Positions 20,485 to 29,725 of a stretch of 64,000 nucleotides of DNA are shown one piece after another (position 1 is the first letter of the stretch; every line of letters starts with the position of its first letter). The position numbers and the translations under genes were made by a program. The notes beneath the pieces are model-generated. The model worked only from the letters and a program-made list of their open reading frames with translations, ran no database searches and had not been told where the DNA came from. The stretch is from Nocardiopsis sp. TSRI0078 (GTDB lineage: Bacteria > Actinomycetota > Actinomycetes > Streptosporangiales > Streptosporangiaceae): contig NZ_LWLB01000003.1 of the NCBI RefSeq assembly GCF_001905145.1, positions 152,330-216,329 on the forward strand, given 5' to 3'.

Positions 20485-22143
20485 TCAGCGCTCGACCTTG
20501 TGGCGGTGGTTGGGCACGCAGTGGGTCATCGTCAGCCCCGACACGTCGCGGGGGCCGTTCTTGCCCAGGTTGGCCAGGCGCTGGCGGTCCTCGTCGGTCA
20601 GGGTCTGGCTCTGGAGCGGGTCCAGGTGCGCCACGTCCTCCGGCCCGACGCCGAGCCTCTTGCCGACGCGCAGGCCCAGGTCGTCCTCGACCAGGAGGAG
20701 GTGCCAGACCATCCGCTCCTGGATCGGCCGGTCACACTGGGAGAGCAGCGTCGCGAAGTTGTGCACGAGGTCGTCGCGCTCCCACTGCTCCATCAGGAGG
20801 TAGCGCTGCCCCGCCTGCTTGTAGTCGTTGGTGCGCACGATGCGCTTGCGGGTGAGCCTCCCCCGGATCTCCGGGCCCTGCTCGTCGTGCGTGGGGTACT
20901 GCCCCTCGCGCAGGCCGCCGGTGATGGACGGCTCGTAGTTGACGTGCGGGTTCTCCCCACCGGTGTCCTGGTGGTAGGTCATCAGGCCGTCGCGCTGGTT
21001 GGTGTGCACACTCGCGTTCTTGGCCTGGTTCACCGGCAGCTGCAGGTAGTTGGGCCCCACCCGGTAGCGCTGGGTGTCGCTGTAGGAGAAGGTGCGGCCG
21101 ACCAGCATCTTGTCGTCGGAGAAGTCCAGGCCGTCCACGAGCACGCCGGTACCGAAGGAGATCTGCTCGTTCTCGGCGAAGTTGTCCGACACGTTGCGGT
21201 CGAGCACGATCCGTCCCACGGGCTTGGGCGGGAAGTCCTGCTCCGGCCAGGTCTTGGTGTCGTCCAGCGGGTCGAAGTCGAGTTCGAGGTGCTCCTCGTC
21301 GCTCATCATCTGCACGAGCAGCTCCCACTCGGGGTGGTCGCCGCGGTCGATGGCCTCGTGCAGGTCCTTGGTCGCGTGCCCGGTCTCGTTCGCCTGGATG
21401 TTGGCGGCGTCGGCCTCGGTCATGCTCCGTACGCCCTGCTTGGGCATCCACGTGTACTTGACCAGCACCGTCTCACCCACGTCGTTGACCCACTTGTAGG
21501 TGTTGACGCCGAAGCCCTGCTGGTGCCGGTAGTCCGCGGGGATGCCGCGCGGGCTGAACAGGTTGACCAGCATGTGCATGCACTCGGGGGTCTGCGACAT
21601 GAAGTCGAAGATGCGGTTCGGCTCCTGCCGGAAGGTCACCGGGTCGGGCTTGAGGGCGTGGATCACGTCGGGGAACTTGATGGCGTCGCGGATGAAGAAC
21701 ACCGCGAGGTTGTTGCCCACCAGGTCCCAGTTGCCGTCCTCGGTGTAGAACTTGACGGCGAATCCGCGCGGGTCGCGGGCGCACTCGGAGGAGTCGCGGC
21801 CCCCGATGACCGTGGAGAAGCGCAGCGCGATGTCGGTGCGCTTGCCCTGGCCCTGGAAGAGCTTGGCCCTCGTGTAGCGGCTGATCGGCTCGTCGCCCCA
21901 CTTGCCGTAGGACTCGAAGTAGCCGAACGCGGTCACGCCGCGCGCGTGCACCACCCGCTCGGGGATGCGCTCCCGGTCGAAGTGGCTGATCTTCTCCAGG
22001 AACTGGTAGTTCTCCAGCGTGGCGGGCCCCCGTGCGCCGACCGTGCGCTGGTTCTGGTTGTCGTAGACCGGGTGGCCCTGCCGGTTCGTGAGTGTCCTGC
22101 GGTCGTCCCCGGGCGCGGATCCCTGGCTGGATACGTCGGTCAT
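20485..22143 (-). CDS. Monofunctional heme catalase (clade 3)
   Basis: Disproportionates hydrogen peroxide in the cytoplasm. From ATG 22143 the product is 552 residues (MTDVSSQG...); an upstream ATG at 22170 with GAGGA nearby would add 9 residues and cannot be excluded. The catalytic His lies in [16 protein letters not shown], the distal Asn in [18 protein letters not shown], and the proximal heme-ligating Tyr in [23 protein letters not shown]. The C-terminal region ([24 protein letters not shown]) is normal for small-subunit catalases. It is monocistronic with its own terminator. No peroxide regulator is adjacent. Confidence 0.94.
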   Translation of the reverse strand: MTDVSSQGSAPGDDRRTLTNRQGHPVYDNQNQRTVGARGPATLENYQFLEKISHFDRERIPERVVHARGVTAFGYFESYGKWGDEPISRYTRAKLFQGQGKRTDIALRFSTVIGGRDSSECARDPRGFAVKFYTEDGNWDLVGNNLAVFFIRDAIKFPDVIHALKPDPVTFRQEPNRIFDFMSQTPECMHMLVNLFSPRGIPADYRHQQGFGVNTYKWVNDVGETVLVKYTWMPKQGVRSMTEADAANIQANETGHATKDLHEAIDRGDHPEWELLVQMMSDEEHLELDFDPLDDTKTWPEQDFPPKPVGRIVLDRNVSDNFAENEQISFGTGVLVDGLDFSDDKMLVGRTFSYSDTQRYRVGPNYLQLPVNQAKNASVHTNQRDGLMTYHQDTGGENPHVNYEPSITGGLREGQYPTHDEQGPEIRGRLTRKRIVRTNDYKQAGQRYLLMEQWERDDLVHNFATLLSQCDRPIQERMVWHLLLVEDDLGLRVGKRLGVGPEDVAHLDPLQSQTLTDEDRQRLANLGKNGPRDVSGLTMTHCVPNHRHKVER

Positions 22144-22524
22144 GTGACTGGTCCCCCACCGAGTCGTCATGTTCCTCTTCCGACTCCCCCCTGCCCACTG
22201 CGGTGGTCGGGAACTCACGGCAGGGGAAGTTCTTACCAAGTGGAGGGAGTACGGGGACCGTCCTTCTTACGGGGCGGCCAGCGGGGGCGTGTCCCCTTCC
22301 GTTCGCCTGCTCCGGAAGCCCTCCCGGCGCCGGTGTTTCACGTGAAACCCCCGCTTCCGGCCGCGGCGTCACGGCCCGCCCATGGATTCGCCATGAGCGG
22401 CGTGTCCTCCCCGGCCGGGCCCAGGCCCTGGCACACCGTGGGAACCCGGACCCATGCCCCCGCGATCCGTGGGTAGTGGGAGATGCCGGAGGCGCCGAGG
22501 TCCCGGGCTGATGCGGAGGCGAGC
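22144..22524. other. Divergent gap between catalase and formate dehydrogenase genes
   Basis: No gene is supported. The outstanding feature is the parS-like palindrome at 22334-22349. Promoters for both flanking genes presumably lie here but I cannot identify them with confidence. Confidence 0.5.
22334..22349. other. parS: parS-like ParB-binding site
   Basis: TGTTTCACGTGAAACC contains the 14-base palindrome GTTTCACGTGAAAC, the known Streptomyces parS consensus, and matches the B. subtilis 16-base consensus in 15 positions. ParB nucleates on such sites near oriC for chromosome segregation. Its position about 22 kb from gyrB agrees with an origin-proximal parS cluster. Confidence 0.85.
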
Positions 22525-25500
22525 ATGGGTGTACGCACGTGGATCGAGTCGTGGCCGGTGTACCGGCAGCTCACCGGCGAGGACCGGATGGGCCTCGGAG
22601 CCGCCGCGAAGTCCTCGCGGTCCGAGAACCTGAGATCACGCACCGAGGACGCCGACAGGGTCGTGCAGTCGGTCTGCCCCTACTGCGCGGTGGGCTGTTC
22701 CCAGAACGTCTACGTCAAGGACGAGAAGGTCGTCCAGATCGAGGGCGACCCCGACTCCCCCGTCAGCCGCGGCCGCCTGTGCCCCAAGGGGTCGGCCAGC
22801 CTCCAGCTCACCACCGGGTCCGGCCGCGAGGAGAAGGTCCTCTACCGCCGCCCGTACGGCACCGACTGGGAGGAGCTCGACCTCGACACCGCCATGAGGA
22901 TGGTCGCCGAACGGGTGGTCCGCACACGCGGCCAGACGTGGGAGCAGGAGTACGCAGGCCGGCGGGTGGCCCGCACGCTGGGGATCGCCAGCCTCGGCGG
23001 CGCCACGCTGGATAACGAGGAGAACTACCTCATCAAGAAGCTCCTGACCGCGCTTGGCGTCGTCCAGGTGGAGAACCAGGCCCGGGTCTGCCACAGCTCC
23101 ACCGTCGCCGGACTGGGCACGAGCTTCGGCCGCGGCGGGGCGACCATGTTCCTCCAGGACCTGCAGAACTCCGACTGCATCGTCATCGAGGGCTCCAACT
23201 TCGCCGAGGCCCACCCCGTCGGATTCCAGTGGGTCATGGAGGCCAAGGCCCGGGGCGCCGTGGTCATCCACGTCGACCCCCGGTTCAGCCGCACCAGCGC
23301 CCTCGCCGACCTGCACGTCCCCATCCGCGCGGGCACCGACATCGCCTTCCTCGGCGCGATCATCAACCACGTCCTCACCGAGGAGAAGTACTTCCGCGAC
23401 TACGTGCTCGCCTTCACCAACGCGGCGATGATCGTCGGTGAGGACTTCCGGGACACCGAGGACCTGGACGGCCTGTTCTCCGGCTTCTCGGAGGAGGACA
23501 AGAGCTACGACGCCTCCACCTGGAGCTACGAGGACGCGGATGTGGCCGCCTCGTCCGGCAACCGCAATCAGCTGTACAAGGAGCGTCTGCAGGAGAGCCT
23601 CGACACCAGCAGGTCGGGGCGCCCCGAACAGCAGGGGTCGGGCGGCGCGGTGATCCGCAACAAGCCCCGGGAGGATCCGACGCTCACCGACCCCCGCTGC
23701 GTGTTCCAGATCCTCAAGCGCCACTACGCGCGCTACACGCCCGAGATGGTCGAGGAGATCTGCGGGATCCCGCGGGAGACCTTCCTCCGGGTGTGCGACC
23801 ACCTCACCGGCAACTCGGGACGGGACCGCACCAGCGCCTTCTGCTACGCCGTGGGCTGGACCCAGCACACCGTCGGCTCGCAGTACATCCGGGCCGCCTC
23901 CATCCTCCAGCTGCTGCTGGGAAACGTCGGCCGCCCGGGAGGCGGCATCCAGGCGCTGCGCGGGCACGCCAGCATCCAGGGCTCCAGCGACGTGCCGACC
24001 CTGTTCGACCTCCTGCCGGGCTACCTGCCGATGCCGCACGCCCACGAGGAGGGGTCCCTGGACTCCTACGTCCTGGCCGCGGGCAACCCGCGCAAGGGGT
24101 TCTGGGACGGGATGCGCGCCTACACCGTCAGCCTGCTCAAGGCCTGGTGGGGGGAGAACGCGACCGCGGAGAACGACTACTGCTTCGGCCACCTCCCCCG
24201 GCTCACGGGCTCCCACAGCCACTACGACACCGTGATGGCCCAGATCGCCGGGGACTGCAAGGGCTACTTCCTCATGGGCGAGAACCCCGCGGTGGGATCG
24301 GCCAACAGCCGGGCCCAGCGCATGGGCATGGCCGAGCTGGACTGGCTGGTCGTACGCGACTTCTCGCTGATCGAGAGCGCCACCTGGTGGAAGGACGGGC
24401 CGGAGATCGAGTCCGGTGAGAAGCGGACCGAGGACATCGGCACCGAGGTGTTCTTCTTCCCGGCCGCGGCGCACACCGAGAAGTCGGGCACCTTCACCAA
24501 CACCAACCGGCTGCTCCAGTGGCACGAGCGCGCCGTGTCCCCCAGCGGCGATCGGCGCAGCGACCTCTGGTTCATGTACCACCTGGGCCGGATCATCCGC
24601 GAGATGCTCGCCGGCTCCGAGGACCCCAAGGACCGCCCGGTCCTGGACCTGACGTGGGACTACCCGTTGGAGGAGGACGGCGAGCCCGACGCGGCGGCGG
24701 TCCTGAGGGAGATCAACGGCCACGACGCCGAGGGGCGCCCGCTCAGCGTCTACACCGAACTGCGCGACGACGGGTCGACCTCCTGCGGCTGCTGGATCTA
24801 CTGCGGCGTCTTCAAGGACGGGGTGAACCAGGCGGCACGCAAGAGGCCCCACACCGAGCAGGACTGGATCGCCTCCGAGTGGGCGTGGGCCTGGCCGGAC
24901 AACCGGCGCGTCCTCTACAACCGCGCGTCCGCGGACGAGAACGGCGAGCCGTGGAGCCCCCGCAAGAGCCTCATCTGGTGGGACGCCGAACAGGGCAGCT
25001 GGGTCGGGCACGACACGCCCGACTTCGAGAACCGCAAGGCGCCCGACTACCGTCCGCCGGAGGGCGTCGAGGGGGTGGACGCGCTGAGCGGTACGGACGC
25101 CTTCATCATGCAGGCCGACGGCAGGGGGTGGCTGTACGCGCCCGCCGGGCTGAACGACGGGCCGATGCCCACCCACTACGAGCCGCAGGACACGCCGTTC
25201 ACGAACCCGCTGTACGGCCACCAGCGCAACCCGACGCGGCTGACGTATCCGCACGAGTACAACATGTACCACCCCGGCCCCGGTGCCCCGGGCTCGGACG
25301 TCTTCCCGTACGTGGTGACCACCTACCGGCTCACCGAGCACTTCACGGCGGGCGGGATGAGCAGGTGGACGCCCTACCTCTCCGAGCTGCAGCCCGAGTT
25401 CTTCTGCGAGGTCGGCCCCGAGCTGGCCGAGGAGCGCGGCTTGGAGCACGGCGGCTGGGCCACCGTCGTCACGGCGCGCAACGCCATCGAGGCCCGGGTG

Positions 25501-25779
25501 ATGGTCACGGACCGGATGGCACCGCTGCGGGTGCAGGGACGTGTGGTCCACCAGATCGGGATGCCCTACCACTGGGGGCCCAACGGGTACTCGACGGGTG
25601 ACGCGGTCAACGAGCTGATGTCGATCTCCCTGGACCCCAACGTGCACATCCAGGAGGTCAAGGCGCTCACGGCCGACATCCGCCCGGGCCGGCGCCCCCG
25701 GGGGCCCGCGCGGCTCGACCTGGTGCGGGAGTACCGGGAGCGGGCCGGAATCACGGAGCGGACGGGACTGGAGGTATGA
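22525..25779 (+). CDS. Formate dehydrogenase-type molybdopterin oxidoreductase, catalytic subunit
   Basis: Catalytic subunit of an FdnG-like complex, 1084 residues. Start ATG 22525 has GGAGG at 22515-22519 with ideal spacing. The [4Fe-4S] site is Cys51, Cys54, Cys58 and Cys86 (CPYCAVGC...RLCPKG). Cys189 in ARVCHSSTVAGL replaces the selenocysteine of E. coli FdnG as Mo/W ligand. Further family motifs are GSNFAEAHPVGFQWVMEAKARGA, the cofactor-binding C-terminal GGMSRWTPYLSELQPEFF and VHQIGMPYHWGPNGYSTGDAVNEL. No twin-arginine signal precedes the cluster, unlike FdnG. It overlaps the next gene by ATGA. Formate is the likely but unproven substrate. Confidence 0.88.
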   Translation: MGVRTWIESWPVYRQLTGEDRMGLGAAAKSSRSENLRSRTEDADRVVQSVCPYCAVGCSQNVYVKDEKVVQIEGDPDSPVSRGRLCPKGSASLQLTTGSGREEKVLYRRPYGTDWEELDLDTAMRMVAERVVRTRGQTWEQEYAGRRVARTLGIASLGGATLDNEENYLIKKLLTALGVVQVENQARVCHSSTVAGLGTSFGRGGATMFLQDLQNSDCIVIEGSNFAEAHPVGFQWVMEAKARGAVVIHVDPRFSRTSALADLHVPIRAGTDIAFLGAIINHVLTEEKYFRDYVLAFTNAAMIVGEDFRDTEDLDGLFSGFSEEDKSYDASTWSYEDADVAASSGNRNQLYKERLQESLDTSRSGRPEQQGSGGAVIRNKPREDPTLTDPRCVFQILKRHYARYTPEMVEEICGIPRETFLRVCDHLTGNSGRDRTSAFCYAVGWTQHTVGSQYIRAASILQLLLGNVGRPGGGIQALRGHASIQGSSDVPTLFDLLPGYLPMPHAHEEGSLDSYVLAAGNPRKGFWDGMRAYTVSLLKAWWGENATAENDYCFGHLPRLTGSHSHYDTVMAQIAGDCKGYFLMGENPAVGSANSRAQRMGMAELDWLVVRDFSLIESATWWKDGPEIESGEKRTEDIGTEVFFFPAAAHTEKSGTFTNTNRLLQWHERAVSPSGDRRSDLWFMYHLGRIIREMLAGSEDPKDRPVLDLTWDYPLEEDGEPDAAAVLREINGHDAEGRPLSVYTELRDDGSTSCGCWIYCGVFKDGVNQAARKRPHTEQDWIASEWAWAWPDNRRVLYNRASADENGEPWSPRKSLIWWDAEQGSWVGHDTPDFENRKAPDYRPPEGVEGVDALSGTDAFIMQADGRGWLYAPAGLNDGPMPTHYEPQDTPFTNPLYGHQRNPTRLTYPHEYNMYHPGPGAPGSDVFPYVVTTYRLTEHFTAGGMSRWTPYLSELQPEFFCEVGPELAEERGLEHGGWATVVTARNAIEARVMVTDRMAPLRVQGRVVHQIGMPYHWGPNGYSTGDAVNELMSISLDPNVHIQEVKALTADIRPGRRPRGPARLDLVREYRERAGITERTGLEV

Positions 25780-26666
25780 GCGTGTCCTCGGAGAACAACG
25801 GGAGCGGAGGGCCCGAGCGGGTCGGCTTCTTCACCGACACGAGCGTGTGCATCGGCTGCAAGGCGTGCGAGGTCGCCTGCAAGGAATGGAACATGGTCCC
25901 CGAGGACGGCCTGGACTTCACGGCCATGTCCTTCGACAACAGTCAGGGGCTGAGCGCCGACACGTGGCGCCACGTGGCCTTCGTCGAGCAGCGCGAGCCC
26001 CTCGGCTTCCAGGACCCGGGTGTGGGGCGGCCCGGGGCCGTCGACCTGGGTATGCCCTCCTTCGAGCTGCCCGGCGCCGCCGCCGGCGCGGACGAGCGGG
26101 GCGAGTTCCGCTGGCTGATGTCCTCGGACGTGTGCAAGCACTGCACCAGCGCCGCCTGCCTGGACGTGTGCCCGACCGGGGCCCTGTTCCGCACCGAGTT
26201 CGACACGGTGGTGGTGCAGGAGGACATCTGCAACGGCTGCGGGTACTGCGTCCCCGCCTGCCCCTACGGGGTCATCGACCAACGCGAGGGCGACGGCCGG
26301 GTCTGGAAGTGCACCCTGTGCTACGACCGGCTCGGCGACGGCATGGAACCCGCCTGCGCCAAGGCGTGCCCCACGGACTCGATCCAGTTCGGCGACCTCG
26401 ACGAGCTGCGCGAGCGCGCGGAGAAACGCGTGGAGGACCTCCACGGGGCCGGGGTGTCCTCCGCCCGCCTGTACGGCGAGGACCCGTCGAACGGGGTGGA
26501 CGGCGCGGGCGCTTTCTTCCTGCTGCTGGACGAGCCCGAGGTCTACGGGCTGCCGCCGGACCCGGTGGTGACCACGCGCGACCTGCCGTCCATGTGGAGG
26601 CATGCCGGTGTCGCGGCCGCCGCGCTGCTGGCCGGAGTGGCCGCGACGTTCGCAGGGAGGCGCTGA
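25776..26666 (+). CDS. Formate dehydrogenase iron-sulfur subunit
   Basis: A 296-residue electron-transfer subunit that overlaps the catalytic gene by four bases. Four [4Fe-4S] cysteine sets are visible: CIGCKACEVACKEWN; CKHCTSAACLDVCPTGAL; CNGCGYCVPACPYGVI; and CTLCYDRLGDGMEPACAKACPTDSI. A single C-terminal membrane anchor (HAGVAAAALLAGVAATFA) ends in GRR. This is the FdnH/HybA arrangement and would carry electrons from the molybdenum subunit to the membrane partner encoded next. Confidence 0.9.
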   Translation: MSVSSENNGSGGPERVGFFTDTSVCIGCKACEVACKEWNMVPEDGLDFTAMSFDNSQGLSADTWRHVAFVEQREPLGFQDPGVGRPGAVDLGMPSFELPGAAAGADERGEFRWLMSSDVCKHCTSAACLDVCPTGALFRTEFDTVVVQEDICNGCGYCVPACPYGVIDQREGDGRVWKCTLCYDRLGDGMEPACAKACPTDSIQFGDLDELRERAEKRVEDLHGAGVSSARLYGEDPSNGVDGAGAFFLLLDEPEVYGLPPDPVVTTRDLPSMWRHAGVAAAALLAGVAATFAGRR

Positions 26667-27760
26667 TGAGCACGTCGGACGTGACCAAGGAGGGCATACG
26701 CGGGCAGCGCCCCGGACGGGAGGCGATCACGGGTGCCGCCGACGTCGCCGGGAAGGAGCAGCGCCGCCGGCGCGGCGGGCGCCGCGGAGGGAGGGGGCGT
26801 GGAGAGCCCACGCGGGTGCCCGACGCCGAGTTCCGCTCCTACTACGGCAAGCCCGTCCTCAACCAGATCGTGTGGGAGGCTCCCGACATCGGCGGGTACC
26901 TGTTCCTGGGCGGGTTGGCGGGGGCGTCGTCGGTGCTCGCCGCCGGTGCCGAGCTGACCGGGCGCCCGGAGCTGGCCCGGCCGCTGAAGTACACCGCCCT
27001 GGGCGCGATCTCCGGTTCCACGGTCGCGCTCATCCACGACCTGGGACGCCCCGAGCGCTTCCTCAACATGCTGCGGGTGTTCAAGCCGACCTCGCCGATG
27101 AGCGTCGGGTCGTGGATCCTCATGACCTACGGCCCCCTCGCCGGGGTCGCCGCCGCGACCTCCCTCACCGGGTGGTTCCCGCGGACCGGCCGAGCGGCCA
27201 CCCTCGGCGCCGCGGCGATGGGACCGCTGGTCGCCACCTACACGGCACCGCTGGTCTGCGACACCGCCGTACCCGCCTGGCACGACGGCCACCGGTACAT
27301 GCCGTTCGTGTTCGCCTCCTCCGCCGCCGCGGCGGCGGGCGGGGCGGGCCTGGTCACCGCACCCCTGGCGCAGAGCGGCCCCGCGCGCCGCGCGGCCGTG
27401 GGCGGTGCCCTGCTGGAGACGGCGCTCTCCAGCACCATGGAGCACCGGATGGGGCTCTCCGGTGAGCCCTACCGCCGGGGCCGTGCGGGGGTGTTCGTCC
27501 GCACCGCCAAGGCGCTCACCCTGGCCGGGGCCGCCGGCGCGGTGCTCGGCCGCCGCAGCCGCCTCCTCTCCGCGGTCAGCGGCGCGGCCCTGCTCGCCGG
27601 CTCGGCCTGCACCCGCCTGGGGGTCTTCCACGCCGGGAAGCAGTCCGCCGCCGATCCCAGGTACACGGTGGTGCCGCAGCGCCGTCGGATGGCCGAGCGG
27701 GAGGCCGCACGGGAGGGCGGGGACGCCTCCGCTCCCCCGGCGCGCGAGCCGGGGGACTGA
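26666..27760 (+). CDS. NrfD-family quinone-interacting membrane subunit
   Basis: The 364-residue product starts at ATG 26666, sharing one base with the preceding stop (TGATG). After a basic Arg/Gly-rich N-terminus (about residues 33-50) comes a series of hydrophobic helices with the NrfD-type IVWEAPDIGGYLFLGGLAGAS, the conserved HDLGRPERFLNMLRVFKPTSPMSVGSW, and GPLVATYTAPLVCDTAVPAWHDGHRYMPF. It probably passes electrons from the Fe-S subunit to menaquinone. Its stop is 6 bases from that of the convergent phosphoribosyltransferase gene. Confidence 0.88.
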   Translation: MSTSDVTKEGIRGQRPGREAITGAADVAGKEQRRRRGGRRGGRGRGEPTRVPDAEFRSYYGKPVLNQIVWEAPDIGGYLFLGGLAGASSVLAAGAELTGRPELARPLKYTALGAISGSTVALIHDLGRPERFLNMLRVFKPTSPMSVGSWILMTYGPLAGVAAATSLTGWFPRTGRAATLGAAAMGPLVATYTAPLVCDTAVPAWHDGHRYMPFVFASSAAAAAGGAGLVTAPLAQSGPARRAAVGGALLETALSSTMEHRMGLSGEPYRRGRAGVFVRTAKALTLAGAAGAVLGRRSRLLSAVSGAALLAGSACTRLGVFHAGKQSAADPRYTVVPQRRRMAEREAAREGGDASAPPAREPGD

Positions 27761-27765
27761 AGGGG

Positions 27766-28263
27766 TCAGGCGTCGCGGACCTGGTCCGGGCGGGAGACCA
27801 CGGGCGGTTCCACCGACCAGGGGAAGTTGATCCACCGGTCGGTGTGCTTCCAGACGTACTCACACTTGACCAGCGACTGCGGCTTCTCGTAGATCACGGC
27901 GCTGCGGACCTCGGCGACGTGCTCGACGCAGAAGTCGTGGACGAGCTTGAGGGTCCTGCCCGTGTCGGCGACGTCGTCGGCGACGAGGACCCGCTTGCTG
28001 CTGAGGTCGACCACGTTGGGCACGGGGGGCAGCATGACGGGCATGTCGAGCGTGGTGCCGACCCCGGTGTAGAACTCCACGTTCATCACGTGCAGGTTCT
28101 TGACGTCGAGCGCGTACCCCAGGCCGCCGGCGACGAAGAGTCCGCCGCGCGCGATGGACAGGATCATGTCGGGCTCGAACCCGTCGTCGGCGACCGCGCG
28201 GGCCAGGTCGCGGATCGCGGTGCCGAAGAGCTCGTAGCTCAGGTTCTCGCGCTCGTCGCTCAC
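27766..28263 (-). CDS. Phosphoribosyltransferase (Gpt-like)
   Basis: The 165-residue product starts at GTG 28263 with GAGGGGAA as ribosome binding site. The PRPP-binding motif is VLVADDVADTGRTL (residues 92-105), with the type I PRTase fold visible from MILSIARGGLFVAGGLGYALD onward. The short form resembles xanthine-guanine phosphoribosyltransferase and related purine-salvage enzymes common in actinobacteria. The purine specificity cannot be told by eye. Confidence 0.85.
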   Translation of the reverse strand: MSDERENLSYELFGTAIRDLARAVADDGFEPDMILSIARGGLFVAGGLGYALDVKNLHVMNVEFYTGVGTTLDMPVMLPPVPNVVDLSSKRVLVADDVADTGRTLKLVHDFCVEHVAEVRSAVIYEKPQSLVKCEYVWKHTDRWINFPWSVEPPVVSRPDQVRDA

Positions 28264-28638
28264 GGGCTTCCCCTCTTTCCCGGTGGTGTGGTGCGCACCG
28301 CGGGGAGGTTCCGCCGGAGGCGGCGCGGCACCGCACCATGCTAGGGCGTGTCCGGCGGGGAGGCTCCTCCCGCGCGGCCCGGCGGTCCTGCACCTGCTCG
28401 GCGCCACCGCCCCGGCCTCCTCCTCTGGGGGCCGGTCCTCTCCGCGACCTGGGGCCCGGGACCGTCGGCCACTTGTCCACGCTGCCTGGTGTTCTGGGTC
28501 ACACTTATGGACGAATGGCAAGATATTCGCCGCCAGAACTCGACGTTTTCTCGGATTTTTCCCCTTTGTAGCGAACAGATGGCAACAAATACCACCATGT
28601 GTCTGCACACATCTCTCTGACACAGGAGGTTGGAAGCC
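28264..28638. promoter_or_regulatory. Divergent regulatory region upstream of the 2-oxoacid dehydrogenase operon
   Basis: No gene is seen. Positions 28495-28615 are strikingly AT-rich for this genome, consistent with a promoter. ATGTGT-CTGC-ACACAT at 28597-28612 is an inverted repeat with 6-base arms placed 27 bases before the E1alpha start, a plausible operator. GGAGG at 28625-28629 is the ribosome binding site of E1alpha. Confidence 0.45.
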
Positions 28639-29724
28639 ATGGCTGATAACCGGGACCTTCTCCCCTCCGAGCAGCCGGTGCGGCTGCTCGACGAGACCGG
28701 GAGCCCGGTGGCCGGGGCCGCCCTGCCGTTCCCGGCCGCGGAGCGGCTGCTGGCCGCGTACACCTCCCTGGTGATCGGCCGACGCGTCAACGACCAGGCC
28801 AGCGCCCTCGTGCGCCAGGGCCGCCTGGCCGTCTACCCCTCCTCGCACGGGCAGGAGGCCTGCCAGACGGGCGCGGCCCTGGCCCTGACGGAGGGCGACT
28901 GGCTGTTTCCGACCTACCGCGACACCGCCGCCGTGATCGCCCGCGGGGTGGACCCGGTGGAGGTCCTCACCCTGCTCAAGGGCGACTGGCACGCGGGCTA
29001 CGACCCCTACGCGCACAAGGTGGCGCCGCAGGCGACACCGCTGGCCACCCAGCTGCTGCACGCGGTGGGCGTCGCGCACGCCGCCCGCCTGCGGGGCGAG
29101 GACACGGTGGTCATGGCGCTGTGCGGCGACGGCGCCACCAGCGAGGGCGACTTCCACGAGGCGCTGAACTTCGCCGCGGTGTTCCGGGCGCCGGTCGTGT
29201 TCTTCGTGCAGAACAACGAGTACGCCATCTCCGTGCCCCTGGCCCGGCAGAGCGCCGCCCCGTCGCTGGCCCACAAGGGCGTCGGCTACGGGGTGAACGC
29301 CGAGCGGGTGGACGGCAACGACACCCCCGCCGTGCTCGCCGTGCTGGACCGCGCCGTGGCCGCCGCCCGGGCCGGTGAGGGCCCCCAGCTGGTGGAGGCG
29401 CACACCTACCGGATGCAGGCGCACACCAACGCCGACGACGCGAGCAGGTACCGCAGCCAGGAGGAGGTCGACCCCTGGGAGGCGCGGGACCCGCTGCTGC
29501 GCATGGAGGCCTACCTCAGGCGCAAGCGCCTGCTCACCAAGGCCCGGAGGGCCGAGATCACCGAGCAGGCGGAGGCCGTGGCCACCGCCATGCGCGAGGG
29601 CGTCTCGAAGGAGACCGACCCCGACCCCGCCGAGCTGTTCGCGCACGTGTTCTCCACCCCCACGCCGCAACTGGACGAACAGGCCGCCTTCCTGGCCGAC
29701 GAACTGAGCAGAGAGGGCAACTGA
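28639..29724 (+). CDS. 2-oxoacid dehydrogenase E1 component, alpha subunit
   Basis: The 361-residue TPP-dependent decarboxylase subunit starts at ATG 28639 with GGAGG 9 bases upstream. The diphosphate-binding motif is GDGATSEGDFHEALNFAAVF...VQNNEYAIS, with SSHGQEACQTGAALAL and LFPTYRDTAAVIARGV as family signatures and HTYRMQAHTNADDASRYR near the C-terminus. It works with E1beta (2 bases downstream) and E2. The substrate is pyruvate or branched-chain 2-oxoacids; the split alpha/beta form with this E2 type is usually annotated as branched-chain 2-oxoacid dehydrogenase in actinobacteria. Confidence 0.92.
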   Translation: MADNRDLLPSEQPVRLLDETGSPVAGAALPFPAAERLLAAYTSLVIGRRVNDQASALVRQGRLAVYPSSHGQEACQTGAALALTEGDWLFPTYRDTAAVIARGVDPVEVLTLLKGDWHAGYDPYAHKVAPQATPLATQLLHAVGVAHAARLRGEDTVVMALCGDGATSEGDFHEALNFAAVFRAPVVFFVQNNEYAISVPLARQSAAPSLAHKGVGYGVNAERVDGNDTPAVLAVLDRAVAAARAGEGPQLVEAHTYRMQAHTNADDASRYRSQEEVDPWEARDPLLRMEAYLRRKRLLTKARRAEITEQAEAVATAMREGVSKETDPDPAELFAHVFSTPTPQLDEQAAFLADELSREGN

Positions 29725-29725
29725 C

